Assembly (NCBI GenBank): GCA_013396755.1
Contig: VWZF01005807.1
Location: 1,519,746-1,583,745 of the forward strand
Reading direction: 5' to 3'
Length of the DNA: 64,000 bases
From: Sclerurus mexicanus
Lineage: Eukaryota; Chordata; Aves; Passeriformes; Furnariidae
Shown in pieces: positions 12,203 through 23,730 of the stretch. Every line of letters begins with the position of its first letter. Within the stretch, counting starts at the first letter, position 1. The position numbers and the translations under genes were made by a program. Under the pieces are notes generated by a model, which made no database searches, was not told the DNA's origin, and worked only from the letters and a program-made list of their open reading frames with translations.

Positions 12203-15080
12203 CCAAACAAAACCACATGGTCTTGGCTAACATTTGGTTTCCAAATTGGAGTTAATACATTTTTATATGTGAAATATCATCATCTAATCCCACAGTTGTC
12301 ATTTAGATAAAATCCTATTTCAACACTTCATCTTTCCATGTATGGATCATTTGTGCACATTTTAACACTTCTCATAGTCAAATGAAATAGAAAGTGCTTT
12401 GCAAGATTGGGGATTTACATGTTATCCAACCTTCCAGATCTACTTCCTGATTATCTCACTTCTCACAGATGTATTAGAAATATGAACTGTGTGTATACCT
12501 TTCAGTGTCACTGATCTCAGATGCTCTTATTATTTATTTGTTTACTTATTTATTTTTATTACAATTTCTGAAACAATTTATGAGATGGTTTCTTTCCTCT
12601 AGAAAGTCCACAAAAATAAACTCACAGCAGCTACTGGTCACTCACTCACTATAGCATAAAGATTTTTCATTTTTCTTTTGCCAGTCAAATTCTCTGTATA
12701 AACACATTCTTGTTTTCTGGATAATGTTTGTTTTGTTTGGTTGGTTTTTTATCATTGCAGTTTTTAGTTTTTCTGGTTACTTGAAATGCATTGAAAACAA
12801 GAAGACACTGCAGCTAAGAAATTTGCAGAATATAAAATAACTTTTGAGAAACATTTTTTTCCCGCCCAAGTCAACGAACTCTGCTCTTATACCAAGTGGG
12901 AAAAACAAACACAAAACAAACAAATAGTCAACAACCCTCCCCTCCACTGTAATTCACATCATAGAACCTGAAAAAGAAGTATAAAGAAGCTATTACAAAT
13001 ATCTGTGCTTGTGGTGAGTGTACTAGCTCAATTTCGCATTGTATTTATAAATTCACTTCAGCAGAGAAGAACCCAGAGCTATGGGATCCATTAGTTTGGA
13101 CTACCCAGGGAAACCAGAGTGGAGAAATCTACTTGTGGTATACAAACTTCTTTTCCAAACATGAGTCTGCTCAGCTCATAAGCCATCCAGCAAAGCCCAC
13201 TGAGGACAAACAAAACCCCTACAAAATCATAACCTGATGTTTAATACCTTAGGGGTGGAACATATTTTACAGTTCAAGATTATTGCTTTCCTGAGTCTCC
13301 TGATGCCTGAATAGCATGAATAAGTGAGATACAGTATCAGAATAATGTTGTTTAAGTATTGAATTTCCTTTGCAATTCTTACCTTGACGCTGCATTTGAT
13401 TTTTTTTTTTTAAAGTTTTTAAAGGCTTGCTAGGTGTGATTTCAGTGCTTATTTGTTTTCAAAAAAGTATGGAAAGTTATAAAAGAAAGAAGTTTGTTAC
13501 TGAAAATCAGTTCTGTATATTCAAAAAAAATAATCATATGTTTAAAAGACTCGAGCTAACACAAAGCAACAGATCTTTAAATTTTACATAGTTCTCAGCA
13601 AAAAGAAAGACCTGGTAACAATTTATTTCTTTCTAAATTAGTAAAATGCATTGTTTTCAGAAATTTTTTTTTTAATAGGTTCTTCACAGGAAATACAGAT
13701 TCTAGAAGAGAACTTCTTCAGTTTACTTAGTTATTTTATACATACAATCGTAACACTTTAAAATAACTTCAACCATCTCCTTTATTAGGCTTTTGGCTTT
13801 GGTGAGGGGTTCTAAAATTTTACAATATTTTTAATCACTTCGTAGATGTTATTGCTGAATTCTTATTTTGTTTATAACATAGAGAGCCTCAAAAAGATAG
13901 GAATAACAGTCTGCCTTTAAGCTGCTTATCTGAAATTATTCTGGGAGAGAAAAAAAGCTTTTTGATTTAACCTTCAAATCCCTTTTAAAGAACTGTCAAA
14001 ACACCAGTATTTTTAAAGGGTTTCTAATCTATTTTTAACCTCACAGAATTTCACTATTTAAATACTTGGTGAGCAAACTAAACCACACTCCTTGTGTTAT
14101 CTTGTAGCCTCCTTGTTAACTTTTCCTTTTTCAAGGAAATTCTTTAATTCATTTTTTTTGCTGTCTAAAAAAAAAGTCAGTAAAACCACTTCTATACACC
14201 GATTATATAACATTCAAGGTGTTTAAATGCACTTAGTACAACACAGATAAATGAAATCACAGGCTATCCTTCACAATTACTTTTTCTCTAGATGACTCAG
14301 TGTATGCAATTGTCTTGCTGCGGATGCTCTGGGGATGTAAGTTGCCACACAGACAACTAAACTTTAAATCCTGATCACATGGGCCATTCTAAGACATTCA
14401 TAGCCTTGCCAACACATTCATACGCATTTCATTGCAATGTTCTGCTTTTACACATACTTCAGTATCATAATATTAATCCTATTTCATCTGGGGTATTTAA
14501 TGAGATAAAAGATAAAAGAAGCAGCAAAGTATTACAGCTAGATAAGAACACTAGTGCACTTTGCAGATGGGTTATAAAATACCCTCTGAGGATCTTGACT
14601 CAAAGATATCGTCTGTTTTTACTGAAACTTAATATGAACATATTACATAGTCACTTCAGAAATAAACTACAAGACATCTTACAAGTTTTCAGGGTTCAAA
14701 ACAAAGTCATACAGCACAGTTCATCTGTATTTAAAATTCACCAAGGAAACCCAGAGTAGTTAATATCTCTAAACTTGCAAATCTTACAGAAGGCAGCATT
14801 TTGAGGTAAATTTTTCAAATTATGTGGGAAACATATCCAGATTGTTCCAGTTATAAATAAGATAAGCTGTTATGATAGACAATAAAGCCCAAGGTTTGAT
14901 TGGGTTGTATAAATACAAAAAAGCATAAACACACTAATTTTTGAAGATGCTGTTATTCTCTCTCTGCAATCAGCCTACCATAGCTCAGTTCTACTGCCTG
15001 TTGTATTATATCCATTAGGCAACAGTTGCTAGCATTCAGTGGGGTTGCCTAGATAAAGGGAATATTTTAAAAAAAAAAAA

Positions 15081-15143
15081 TCTACAATACTCTCATACTA
15101 TACATACTCTACAATATTCTTCTATACTACTCTACAATACTCC
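15081..15143 (+). repeat. Degenerate tandem repeat (TCTACAATACT-like)
   Basis: Roughly four to five imperfect copies of TCTACAATACTC and TCATACTATACA-type units occur in a row, right after a run of A at 15068-15080. Confidence 0.6.
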
Positions 15144-17101
15144 TAACACAAATGACAATAATTCTCAGATGTTTATTTTTCTCTTCTGCTGTATCTACTG
15201 ACGATACCTCCTTTCTCCTATATATTTCTCCCGTCTAGAAAGTAAGATAGCTTACAGCTATTCCCACTAGTTACAGTGAGGCTGCACACAAATTTTTACA
15301 CTGTGTTAATAAAAAAGGTAAAAAATAGCAAGACACTCTTAAGTAGTAAAAGGAAGGCAAGTTTATGCTGTATTAATTCTCTTGAAAACAATACTGTCTG
15401 AACTGACTGTAAGGAAAACTTACCATGTCACACCAGTATTGCAAGTATACGTTGTTAATTTCTTGGAAAACAGTAACAATATGAAGTCTTTTGTCTGAAG
15501 CTATATGTCTGCATCGGGTACCTATATACACTAAAAATATTTATGAAACTTTTCTAAAATATCTCCTTTACTGGAGATTTCAGTGCATAGACAGACAGCC
15601 TATTCTTTGCTTTACTACATTTAAAATTGGCAAATGTTTCCATTGGTGCTAATCTTGTGTACATTCTGCTGTACTGTGAGAACATTGCTTTCTCTTTCAT
15701 TCTATATATACATTAAGTCTGATTTATTCCCTTTCTCTCTGTAGTTCCCCTTAACTCAGTAAAATATATTTTGCAGGACATTTGCATCATCAAAATCATA
15801 AAGGAAAATATGAAGTAACCGATGCAATTAACAGTAGTAAGAAGATTATTCTTAAAAGCATTAAGATTTTCAAAAATATTGAAAATGTCAAGAAGTCTGA
15901 ATGAATAACCAGTGGAAAGAAAGGATTCATAAATAAAGAAAAGGAAAGAAACTATCTGTGTCAAATGAGACTGGCAAGATATATTTTATCAGTCTGAGAC
16001 AGAATTGCAGCAATGAGGATGACATCAAACTTGGAGGAAAGCAAGTGACATGGAGAAGGCCATAAAGAAAAGATGATTGAAACAAGGGCTGTAGGAAAGA
16101 AAGGGAAGTAGAAATTAGAATTCAATCAGTTCTGAAGAAGTTTAAATTTAACTGATAGCATGAAACAAGATAAGATGACAGAGAGGGGCTAAAAGTGAGA
16201 GTTGAAGAGCAGAAAAATCTGTGAGATATTACCATAGGAGCTGATAGTCAGAGACCGTTAAGAAGAATTAATCACTCTCAAAATTTTCACATTCAAAACA
16301 AGTGAACATGCCAAAGTACAGAACCTTCCACATTCTTTCATTATCTGGTTACTATTTTTGAATGTATATTTTTGCCATAAAAATGGAGAAGCCTGTAGTG
16401 TAATTAGTTTTGTAAGTTAGTACCTTTTCTTCTTAGTAAATTTACTGAAAAATCAGGTAGTGTCTTTTGAAAGTAAACACATGACTATTCATGTAGTATC
16501 TACAATACATAAAATTAAAAATTTTAAGGTTGTGGACTCCCAACTCTTTGCTTCAACATGAGTTTATGTCTAATTACCAGAACAAATGACTAGTCATCTA
16601 CAACAATCTTCAGTACAGACCACTTACTGTTTGTTCTTAGACGTGGTTGCCAGGATAAAAAAGATGATTTTAAAAAGATAAAAACATATCACTCTGTTGA
16701 ACAATCTTTCAAATGGGTAATATACTAATGAGTCTTCATTATTGTTAAGCTCCTGCTGATTTTTTACAGAGCTTACCAAGGTAAATTTGTTCCTTATCTT
16801 GTAGACATTGAATATATGATTTAAAAATGCATCTGGTTTATTCTCATGTTTTGGAAACAAGTACTGTATAGATTCTTGTTGCTTTTGATGACAACCTAAC
16901 ACCAACTGCTGGTGATTACTTTGTGCAGTGAGATCATGGTTAGGGAATGCATCCTGAGAAAATATGGCAGGATTTTTTAATTAGCAAAAAAGCGAAATTT
17001 AACTTTTGATTTCAGAAATAGGACCTCTCAGTAAAGATATTTTGCTTTCCTCATATCAGCTTACTGCTAGTATGATAAATGACACAAATGTTGAGAGGAT
17101 T

Positions 17102-17102
<1 letters not shown>

Positions 17103-17180
<78 letters not shown>

Positions 17181-17188
17181 CCTATCTA
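17103..17188 (+). repeat. (TATC)n microsatellite
   Basis: About 21 tandem TATC units, perfect over almost the whole length with one interruption near the 3' end (CTAC). In one frame it reads as repeated Ile-Tyr-Leu-Ser, which explains the short open frame there. Its length and purity make it a likely length-variable marker. Confidence 0.97.
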
Positions 17189-17796
17189 CACTTTATGAAA
17201 TTCTTTTTTTTAATAGAAGCTACGTTTGGGGGTACAGCGCCAGCTCTTCCCCATGCCCACTCTACTCCAGTTAAGTGTACTCAACTCCCACAGTTCTGTA
17301 ATTAGAGAAAAAAGTCCTGGAAGTTAGCTGACCAAGAAGCTGTAAAACAATACCTATAGCACAGTCATGAATTATTTTCGTTGAAAGTGTAGAAATTTAC
17401 TTAGTAGAAATTTTTCCGTATTCATCTTAGGAAACTGACATCCCAAATGATTCTTTTGTTATCAAAATAAGCTTTAATCACAAGGCCTCAATGGAAGAAA
17501 AGGAGAAATCCTTTCCATGAACTTAGCAAATACCCATATATATTCCTCTGTGTATCTATATATATATATATGTACATGTAAATTTATTTTATAATGTCCA
17601 TACCCACATATAGATGAATAACATCCATAGGAACAAATCAACATGAAAATGAAATAAAGTGTATTAACAATACCATTGTTCTAGTAACCTCAGAAATATA
17701 CTTTTTCACCTTGTTTTTCATTAGTTCATTAGTTTGCACAAAATGTTGATATGTTTTCTATTTATTTTCCCTCTGTCACTCTCTTTCTTCTACACT

Positions 17797-17840
17797 CCCC
17801 TCAGTTTTTTCTATTTCTTTTTTTCTCTCTCTCTCTTGCC
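17797..17840 (+). repeat. (CT)n-rich pyrimidine tract
   Basis: A T-rich run leads into about nine CT dinucleotides. It is low-complexity DNA. Confidence 0.8.
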
Positions 17841-19486
17841 TCACATCTACTGTTAAATAAAATCCATACTATTGACTTTACCATATGCTCTCATTTGCAC
17901 CTTAATTCAGGTAGAGGCATCTCTAATAATTTTAATAACTAGATCATAACAAAGTGTTACCCATTTTATGCCCTATTTGTGATAAGATGGAGAGATTACA
18001 GAAAGCTGCAACTATATATTCCTTCCAGAAGTCAGTATTTCATCTTTTCATTGTTTCTCATTTTTCAGAATTCCTGGTAGTAAACATGCAAACAAACAAA
18101 AACACACAGAAAATACTGTACTGTATATACAATCTTTACTTTTTCTTGAAATATGAAGACTCCAAGGAGAACCTTATATTCTAACATCACCCCTGAGATA
18201 TTGTATTTACTTCATCATCTTTATATTATTCATGTATCAGACTGGAAAAAAAAAAAAGAATGATACTCTAAAAAAACATGTATCTAAGTATATATTTTCA
18301 TTTCTTAACCTTGTGAGAAGGATCTTGCATGTTAACTATTGCCTTTAATGACTGCTATAACTTGGTAATTTGTATTGGATTTTTTCCTGAAGTGGCATAT
18401 TTAATAGTGCATTTTGACCCGTTCCTATGGAAATGTCTGAGCCTTAACAGTATAAAAGGAATAATTCCATCTTTAATTGCAGTGTTGTTTAAATGTTCTC
18501 CCAATGTGGGGTATTTCCCTGAGGTACGCTTGATCTATAAGAACCCTTCAGTTAGGTTCTGCATCTAAGAGCCACACTGAGGAATACAGAATTTGGGTTT
18601 ACCCCATCAGCGTACAGCAATTCAATACATGTAAGAGCACAGATAACTTATATTCAAAAGCCACAGGTCCCCTAGTATAAAAAATTGCTTACAGACTTTG
18701 CAAGTGCATATTACTGTCCAAGACAATCCACATGGGCAGAATCACAACCATTTTTTTGTTCCACGGGTTAACACACTCATCATTTACATAATCTACCTGT
18801 GGGGACAAACATCTGTTTTTTTTCATAACTAGGTAGAAACCACACTTCCATGGAACAATGTGTGTCTTTCATACTCCACTTTTAATGGCACTTTTCATTC
18901 CTTCATTCAGTAGGAAGGGAAAAAACCCCAAACCAACAATATAAAAGACCCATGCATGCCTTAATATGCAGTGATGTCTACTTTAAAAGTTAAGTCACTG
19001 TAACTTAAGTGAATGCCATTATACAAATAGTTATTCAAGCCGAAACTGTCCTTGGCAGCACTGTACAGGGCAATTTTTCCACAAGAATAAACAATTCTCA
19101 AACAATTTCTCCAATCTATTAGGCACAAACATATTTTCTGTCAGCATGAGGCATGTATGTTTCTCTTCCAATTATTTTTATTCCTTTCACAAAAGATTAC
19201 AAATGTTTATCAAGGACAAATCTGAAATCATCTCATTCTATGTCTCTATGAGTGCTCTTCTCTCTCTCTTCTACACTTCTACAGTACAGTAAGTTGTTAC
19301 CAGTACCTTTAATAACTTGAATTCATGTCAGGTTTCTTCATGAGCCTCCAATGGCACACAAAACCTATTAACATTTATAGACTTTCAATACCAGCACTTT
19401 ACTTCTCTAAATGCCAAAATTTGATAGGTCGATGTCAGAAGGAGAGTTAGAGAAACTTCTTTCCTAAATGAATAAACTTGGTAACA

Positions 19487-19492
19487 GCAACT
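19487..19492 (+). repeat. Target-site duplication, left copy
   Basis: GCAACT directly before the LTR. The right copy (19950-19955) is GCAACC, so five of six bases match. Confidence 0.7.
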
Positions 19493-19569
19493 TGACGAGC
19501 TGCCAACCGAATGACCTTCCACACACAACACCACACCACACAAGGCTGAAGGTGAAGGAACGAAAGGTG

Positions 19570-19575
19570 TTTATT
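19570..19575 (-). promoter_or_regulatory. LTR polyadenylation signal AATAAA
   Basis: AATAAA on the minus strand, about 16 bases downstream of the TATA-like box and 77 bases before the LTR 3' end. This spacing suits a short R region. Confidence 0.6.
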
Positions 19576-19590
19576 CAACTGGGGCTCGGG

Positions 19591-19598
19591 CTTCTATA
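19591..19598 (-). promoter_or_regulatory. LTR TATA-like box
   Basis: TATAGAAG on the minus strand within the LTR, just upstream of the polyadenylation signal. It is the expected position for the U3 promoter. Confidence 0.5.
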
Positions 19599-19949
19599 GG
19601 GTCCCGAGGGAAGGTTCTGGAACAGCAACTCTTAGGATAATCACTGTGTTTTTCCCTGGCTTAAGCAAGGATATAACATGTTTAGCAAGCCTACCCCACT
19701 GTAATGTGATTTTTAGCCCATGCACCTTGCACAAGACCAGTTGTTGTTAAATGCTGTACAGAATATCTCTTAAGCACTTAGGCCAAACATTGAGACATAC
19801 ATATAAAGTTTCCACTAAGCAGAGAGTGTGACTTTTTTCTGATTACGTTTAGCTTGGTCTTTTTTTTGTGTGTGGTGTGGTTCCTGCCTCTATTCCTACT
19901 ATCCACCTCGGTCCATGTCTGAATTGGGAATCTGCGTTTCCTGTAAACA

Positions 19950-22080
19950 GCAACCAATTTGTATAGGACTGTTGTCCTTCTTACTGCTCACCCTAAAATA
20001 GGCAAGGCATAGGACTAACTACAACTACAGTTGAATGTGTAGTTAATCTAGATGTGTTTTACATATAAGTAAACAGAAAAGACAATCAGCCCTTTTAAAA
20101 ACCCACAAAAATAAAGCATTGTGGATTACTGTAAGCGAACCTGACAAAGGAAGAGAGCTTAAATCAAAAAGCTTTCTAACAATTTGTTTCCCATTACTAT
20201 CAAATAATTTTTAAGGCCAAATAACTGTAAAATGCTTTCAGGATATATGCATCAAATGCCTTCTTGGAAAATATGTGATGGCCAGTTGCAGTTCAGAAGT
20301 GAACTATGTGTCAAATAGTTCTAAAATCCAAATATTAATAGTGTTCTGTCAAAAATATGTTCTTTAAGGATCTTTCAAGTGCTTGGATTTTCACACCTAG
20401 AGTAATCTAAACAAAGGTGAAAAATCAAGACAATTCAGACATATCACTCTCTTACCTCATAAAAAAAGTTATAAGAAGCAATTCAGATATACCAATGATT
20501 ATAGAGATACAGAAAAAAAATAATTATATTGTTGATTGTTACCTTAATTGATGGTGTGTCTAAAAGGATATAGATAAACAAAACAACAAAGGGATAAAAA
20601 AATGAAAGAGCCTTGATTCTAAGTCTTTTTGATCACCCAGAGGAAAAGTCAACTATTTTAAATAAAGTGTTACTTATACAGAATTGGGGAATATAGTTAA
20701 AGGACATTTCAGTTGAAAAATCAGCACATTAGAGACCTTTCTTCCGATTACTTCTATGAGACCCAGGTTAACTTCTTATCCAACTTAAGCTTTAATGTGT
20801 GAATCATCTTCATATGGTTAAAGAGGCAAATCAAAATTACCGTTTGCTGTCTTTAGCCTTTGCTCTCCTCGCTATGCAATCTGCAATATATTTCCACTTT
20901 GTGAACAGATGTTTTGAAAAATAAAAATTGCTTTTTACACATGGCAAAATCTGTGACACTGCACCGAGCAAAAAAGGTCTAAGTTTTGCCCTTTCATGCG
21001 TCTGTCAGAATGGCAAATTTTAAGTAGTATTCATGGAATCATATATATTTTATTTGCACAGGCACAGACACAAGTGCACACAATGTAATAGAGGAAAAAT
21101 GTAGCTAATAGAACAGAGTACTGCAAACTTATGCACTTGTGTTTATAAAATACCATTACGGAAGCTGCCTATGTAGTTTTCATTTAATCTCCTTGTGCAA
21201 ACATGTTATATTTTGTATTTATTTGTGTCATCTATCTTGTTACATTTATTCACAGTCAGCAGAAGGGAAGTAGACAATCCTTAGTTACTGAACAACAGCT
21301 CAATATATTTACTGTATTCTCTCTTTTCTTTTTTTTCTCTGCCTTATATGTACCTAATAATTTTAGTCATTAGAAACTGTGAAACAAGTTCTGAATACAA
21401 AATGAAAAGTAAGGGAAAAAAAAAGGCACGATATAAATATAAATTCTTAATTGTAATACTTCTGGGAAGTTCAAATTTTATAGCTAAGAACTAAGTTACA
21501 GAGAGGTTAATACATTTTTTTTTTTTTAACTTACTATGAGTGCCCAGTCTAAGATATCACTATTTTTTAGGAGTGTTTAGCTTTTTGTATTAGTAAATAG
21601 TGGAAAAAACTAAATTATATTCACAATAAGAGATAGTTTTCATCTCTTCAGAAAAGATAATCTCACAGCTGACACCCATAAAATGAACAAACATTTGTAA
21701 AACATATGTCATAAGTAATGATGATGTCTCAGTATTAAACAAGAACTCTGTAGAAGAAAGAACAGAATTTGTCTAACTTGAAATATAAATTCCTTAATAA
21801 GATAGCTTTCATTGTCTTTCTCTCTCCTGCCTGATTTACTGTATTCATATCTACTTGATGCAAGTGCAGAACAAACAAAGTAGGTGCTATACAAACAATG
21901 TGGCGTTAACTGTTTAACCTTGATTCACATCAGAATGAATTCTAATTTCTGTAAGGTAAGGAGCCTGTGAAAAATTAGCCAATGACCATATATGAAAACT
22001 TAGGCACAATGTCAATACTTCTGTGTTCATATTTCTGTCTCTTCTTAAGTTCTTTTAAAAAGACAAGATTAAAAAAAAAG
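19950..22080. other. AT-rich non-coding sequence
   Basis: The right copy of the target duplication starts this stretch (19950-19955). After it I see AT-rich unique sequence with no gene, RNA or transposon that I can support. Confidence 0.55.
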
Positions 22081-22781
22081 GAGAAGGGAAGAGAAGGTTT
22101 GGGAAGGTTTGGGAAGGGAAGGTTTGGGAAGGTTTGGGAAGGGAAGGTTTGGGAAGGTTTGGGAAGGGAAGGTTTGGGGAGGTTTGGGAAGGTTTGGGAT
22201 GGTTTGGGAAGGGAAGGTTTGGGAAGGTTTGGGAAGGTTTGGGAAGGTAAGGTTTGGGAAGTTTTGGGAAGGGAAGGTTTGGGGAGGTTTGGGAAGGTTT
22301 GGGATGGTTTGGGATGGTTTGGGAAGGTTTGGTTTGGGAAGGCTTGGGAAGGTTTGGTTTGGGAAGGTTTGGTTTGGGAAGGGAAGGTTTGGTTTGGGAA
22401 GGGAAGGTTTGGGAAGGGAAGGTTTGGGATGNNNNNNNNNNNNNNNNNNNNNNNNNNNNNNNNNNNNNNNNNNNNNNNNNNNNNNNNNNNNNNNNNNNNN
22501 NNNNNNNNNNNNNNNNNNNNNNNNNNNNNNNNNNNNNNNNNNNNNNNNNNNNNNNNNNNNNNNNNNNNNNNNNNNNNNNNNNNNNNNNNNNNNNNNNNNN
22601 NNNNNNNNNNNNNNNNNNNNNNNNNNNNNNNNNNNNNNNNNNNNNNNNNNNNNNNNNNNNNNNNNNNNNNNNNNNNNNNNNNNNNNNNNNNNNNNNNNNN
22701 NNNNNNNNNNNNNNNNNNNNNNNNNNNNNNNGGGAAGGGAAGGGAAGGGAAGGGAAGGGAAGGGAAGGGAAGGGAAGGGAA
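22081..22781 (+). repeat. G-rich composite minisatellite (GGTTTGGGAA / GGGAA) with assembly gap
   Basis: Before the gap (22081-22431) the array mixes a decamer GGTTTGGGAA with a pentamer GGGAA. Two decamers plus one pentamer recur as a 25-base higher unit. Variants with GGGAT and GGTTTGGTTT also occur. After the gap (22732-22781) only the pure pentamer GGGAA is present. The plus strand is almost free of C and has many GGG runs, so it could form quadruplexes. Three long reading frames cross this array and the gap; they are artefacts of the repeat and of the unknown bases. Confidence 0.95.
22432..22731. other. Assembly gap (300 N)
   Basis: Exactly 300 unknown bases interrupt the G-rich array. 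The round number may be a placeholder, so the true array length is unknown. Confidence 0.97.
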
Positions 22782-23710
22782 AAAAAAGTAGAATTTTTAT
22801 TTCATGGAGTCAGACAGAAACTGGTATCCTTTTTAAATAATTCCTGCTCTGCAAATTTATCTGATTGTTTTATCATTCCTATAAGCTGCTTTCAGAAGTT
22901 CCTATGTCCATGTACTTCACAGGCCTTGCAATGCATAAAGAAAAACCTCTCTTAGCGTGTTTTGGAACAGACTATATCTTCCCCTACTTCATGAAAAATA
23001 GTACTAATATTTTTGAGAATAAGCGATTATTTCCTAGTTCATTTATTTTCATAAACCTTTACCATTTCCCTCTGTATTTTCTAGATTTAGGTGTCCCCAT
23101 CTGTCAGTTGCTCCTTATACATTTTTTTTTTTCCTTAGACTTGGGCAATTTTGTTACTTTTCCAAGAAGCTTATAGAGTCCTTCCAAATGTTCCTTGAGA
23201 TGTGAAGACCAAAAATGCACAGTTATTTAATATATAGCCATAGTAGTAATATGTAAAATGGTATAATGGTATTTTCTTCAGTGTTCAATATCATAATTCA
23301 ATTAATAAGATGATTCTCTCTTCAGTCACTTTCATCTTTACTGCTTTGAATATCTTTGAATCTTTAGAATGTTTTTATTGTATCTTGAGGAGAGAGCTGG
23401 AGGAAACCTGTGGAACTTTTAAATATCTTAAGCTACTTCCATCTCAGATGTTCTCCTCACAATGATGTTTCTTGTTTCCCTCCATCTAATACCCAGTATT
23501 CAAGGAATTATAAAAGTACAGAGTGAGCATGAATAGCAGAGGAAATCGTGTTAATTCCCTCAAAGCATCTGTGCTTTTGTTTGTCTTTAACACCATGAGT
23601 TTTTCTACTAATTTCAATGGATATGTGCAAATGCTTGTAAGGATTGATCTATGGGGGTCTCTGCATGTTCAGAAATAACAGTCATAAAGTACAATGTCTA
23701 ATCCCGTACC

Positions 23711-23730
23711 TTGTTTGTTTGTTTGTTTTA
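23711..23730 (+). repeat. (TTTG)n microsatellite
   Basis: Five tandem TTTG units. Confidence 0.75.

Larger units (their letters stand above)
10241..17102. other. AT-rich non-coding sequence
   Basis: No gene or clear transposon is visible. A 126-codon plus-strand frame at 14379-14759 shows no family signature and is within chance range for this composition. The plus strand is purine-rich at about 16000-16260. Simple repeats at 12162 and 15081 are listed separately. Confidence 0.55.
17189..19492. other. AT-rich non-coding sequence
   Basis: No gene or transposon is recognised. A T- and CT-rich tract lies at about 17797-17840. The rest is AT-rich unique sequence up to the left target duplication of the LTR at 19487-19492. 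Confidence 0.55.
19493..19949 (-). mobile_element. Solo LTR of an endogenous retrovirus, minus strand
   Basis: On the minus strand the element begins TGTTTACAGG and ends GCTCGTCA, so it has the TG...CA termini of an LTR. It is bounded by a near-perfect 6-base target duplication (GCAACT and GCAACC). Reading the minus strand, a TATA-like TATAGAAG lies at 19598-19591 and an AATAAA at 19575-19570. After that comes a C/T- and GT-rich stretch typical of R-U5. A 6-base duplication suits a class II (ERVK-like) element, but I did not identify the family. No gag, pol or env sequence flanks it, so it is a solo LTR left by recombination. Confidence 0.82.

Noticed and set aside
12033..12233. Minus-strand frame with a polyphenylalanine run
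   Set aside because: It is the translation of the 39-base A tract on the opposite strand.
14379..14759. 126-codon plus-strand frame as a gene
   Set aside because: No domain or signature is visible, composition is AT-driven, and the length is near chance expectation for 64 kb in six frames.
17006..17305. Frame with Ile-Tyr-Leu-Ser repeats
   Set aside because: It is the TATC microsatellite translated.
21982..22955. Three overlapping long plus-strand frames (233-269 codons) rich in Gly, Lys, Phe and Trp
   Set aside because: They are translations of the GGTTTGGGAA/GGGAA array in its three frames and run straight through 300 unknown bases. They are not genes.
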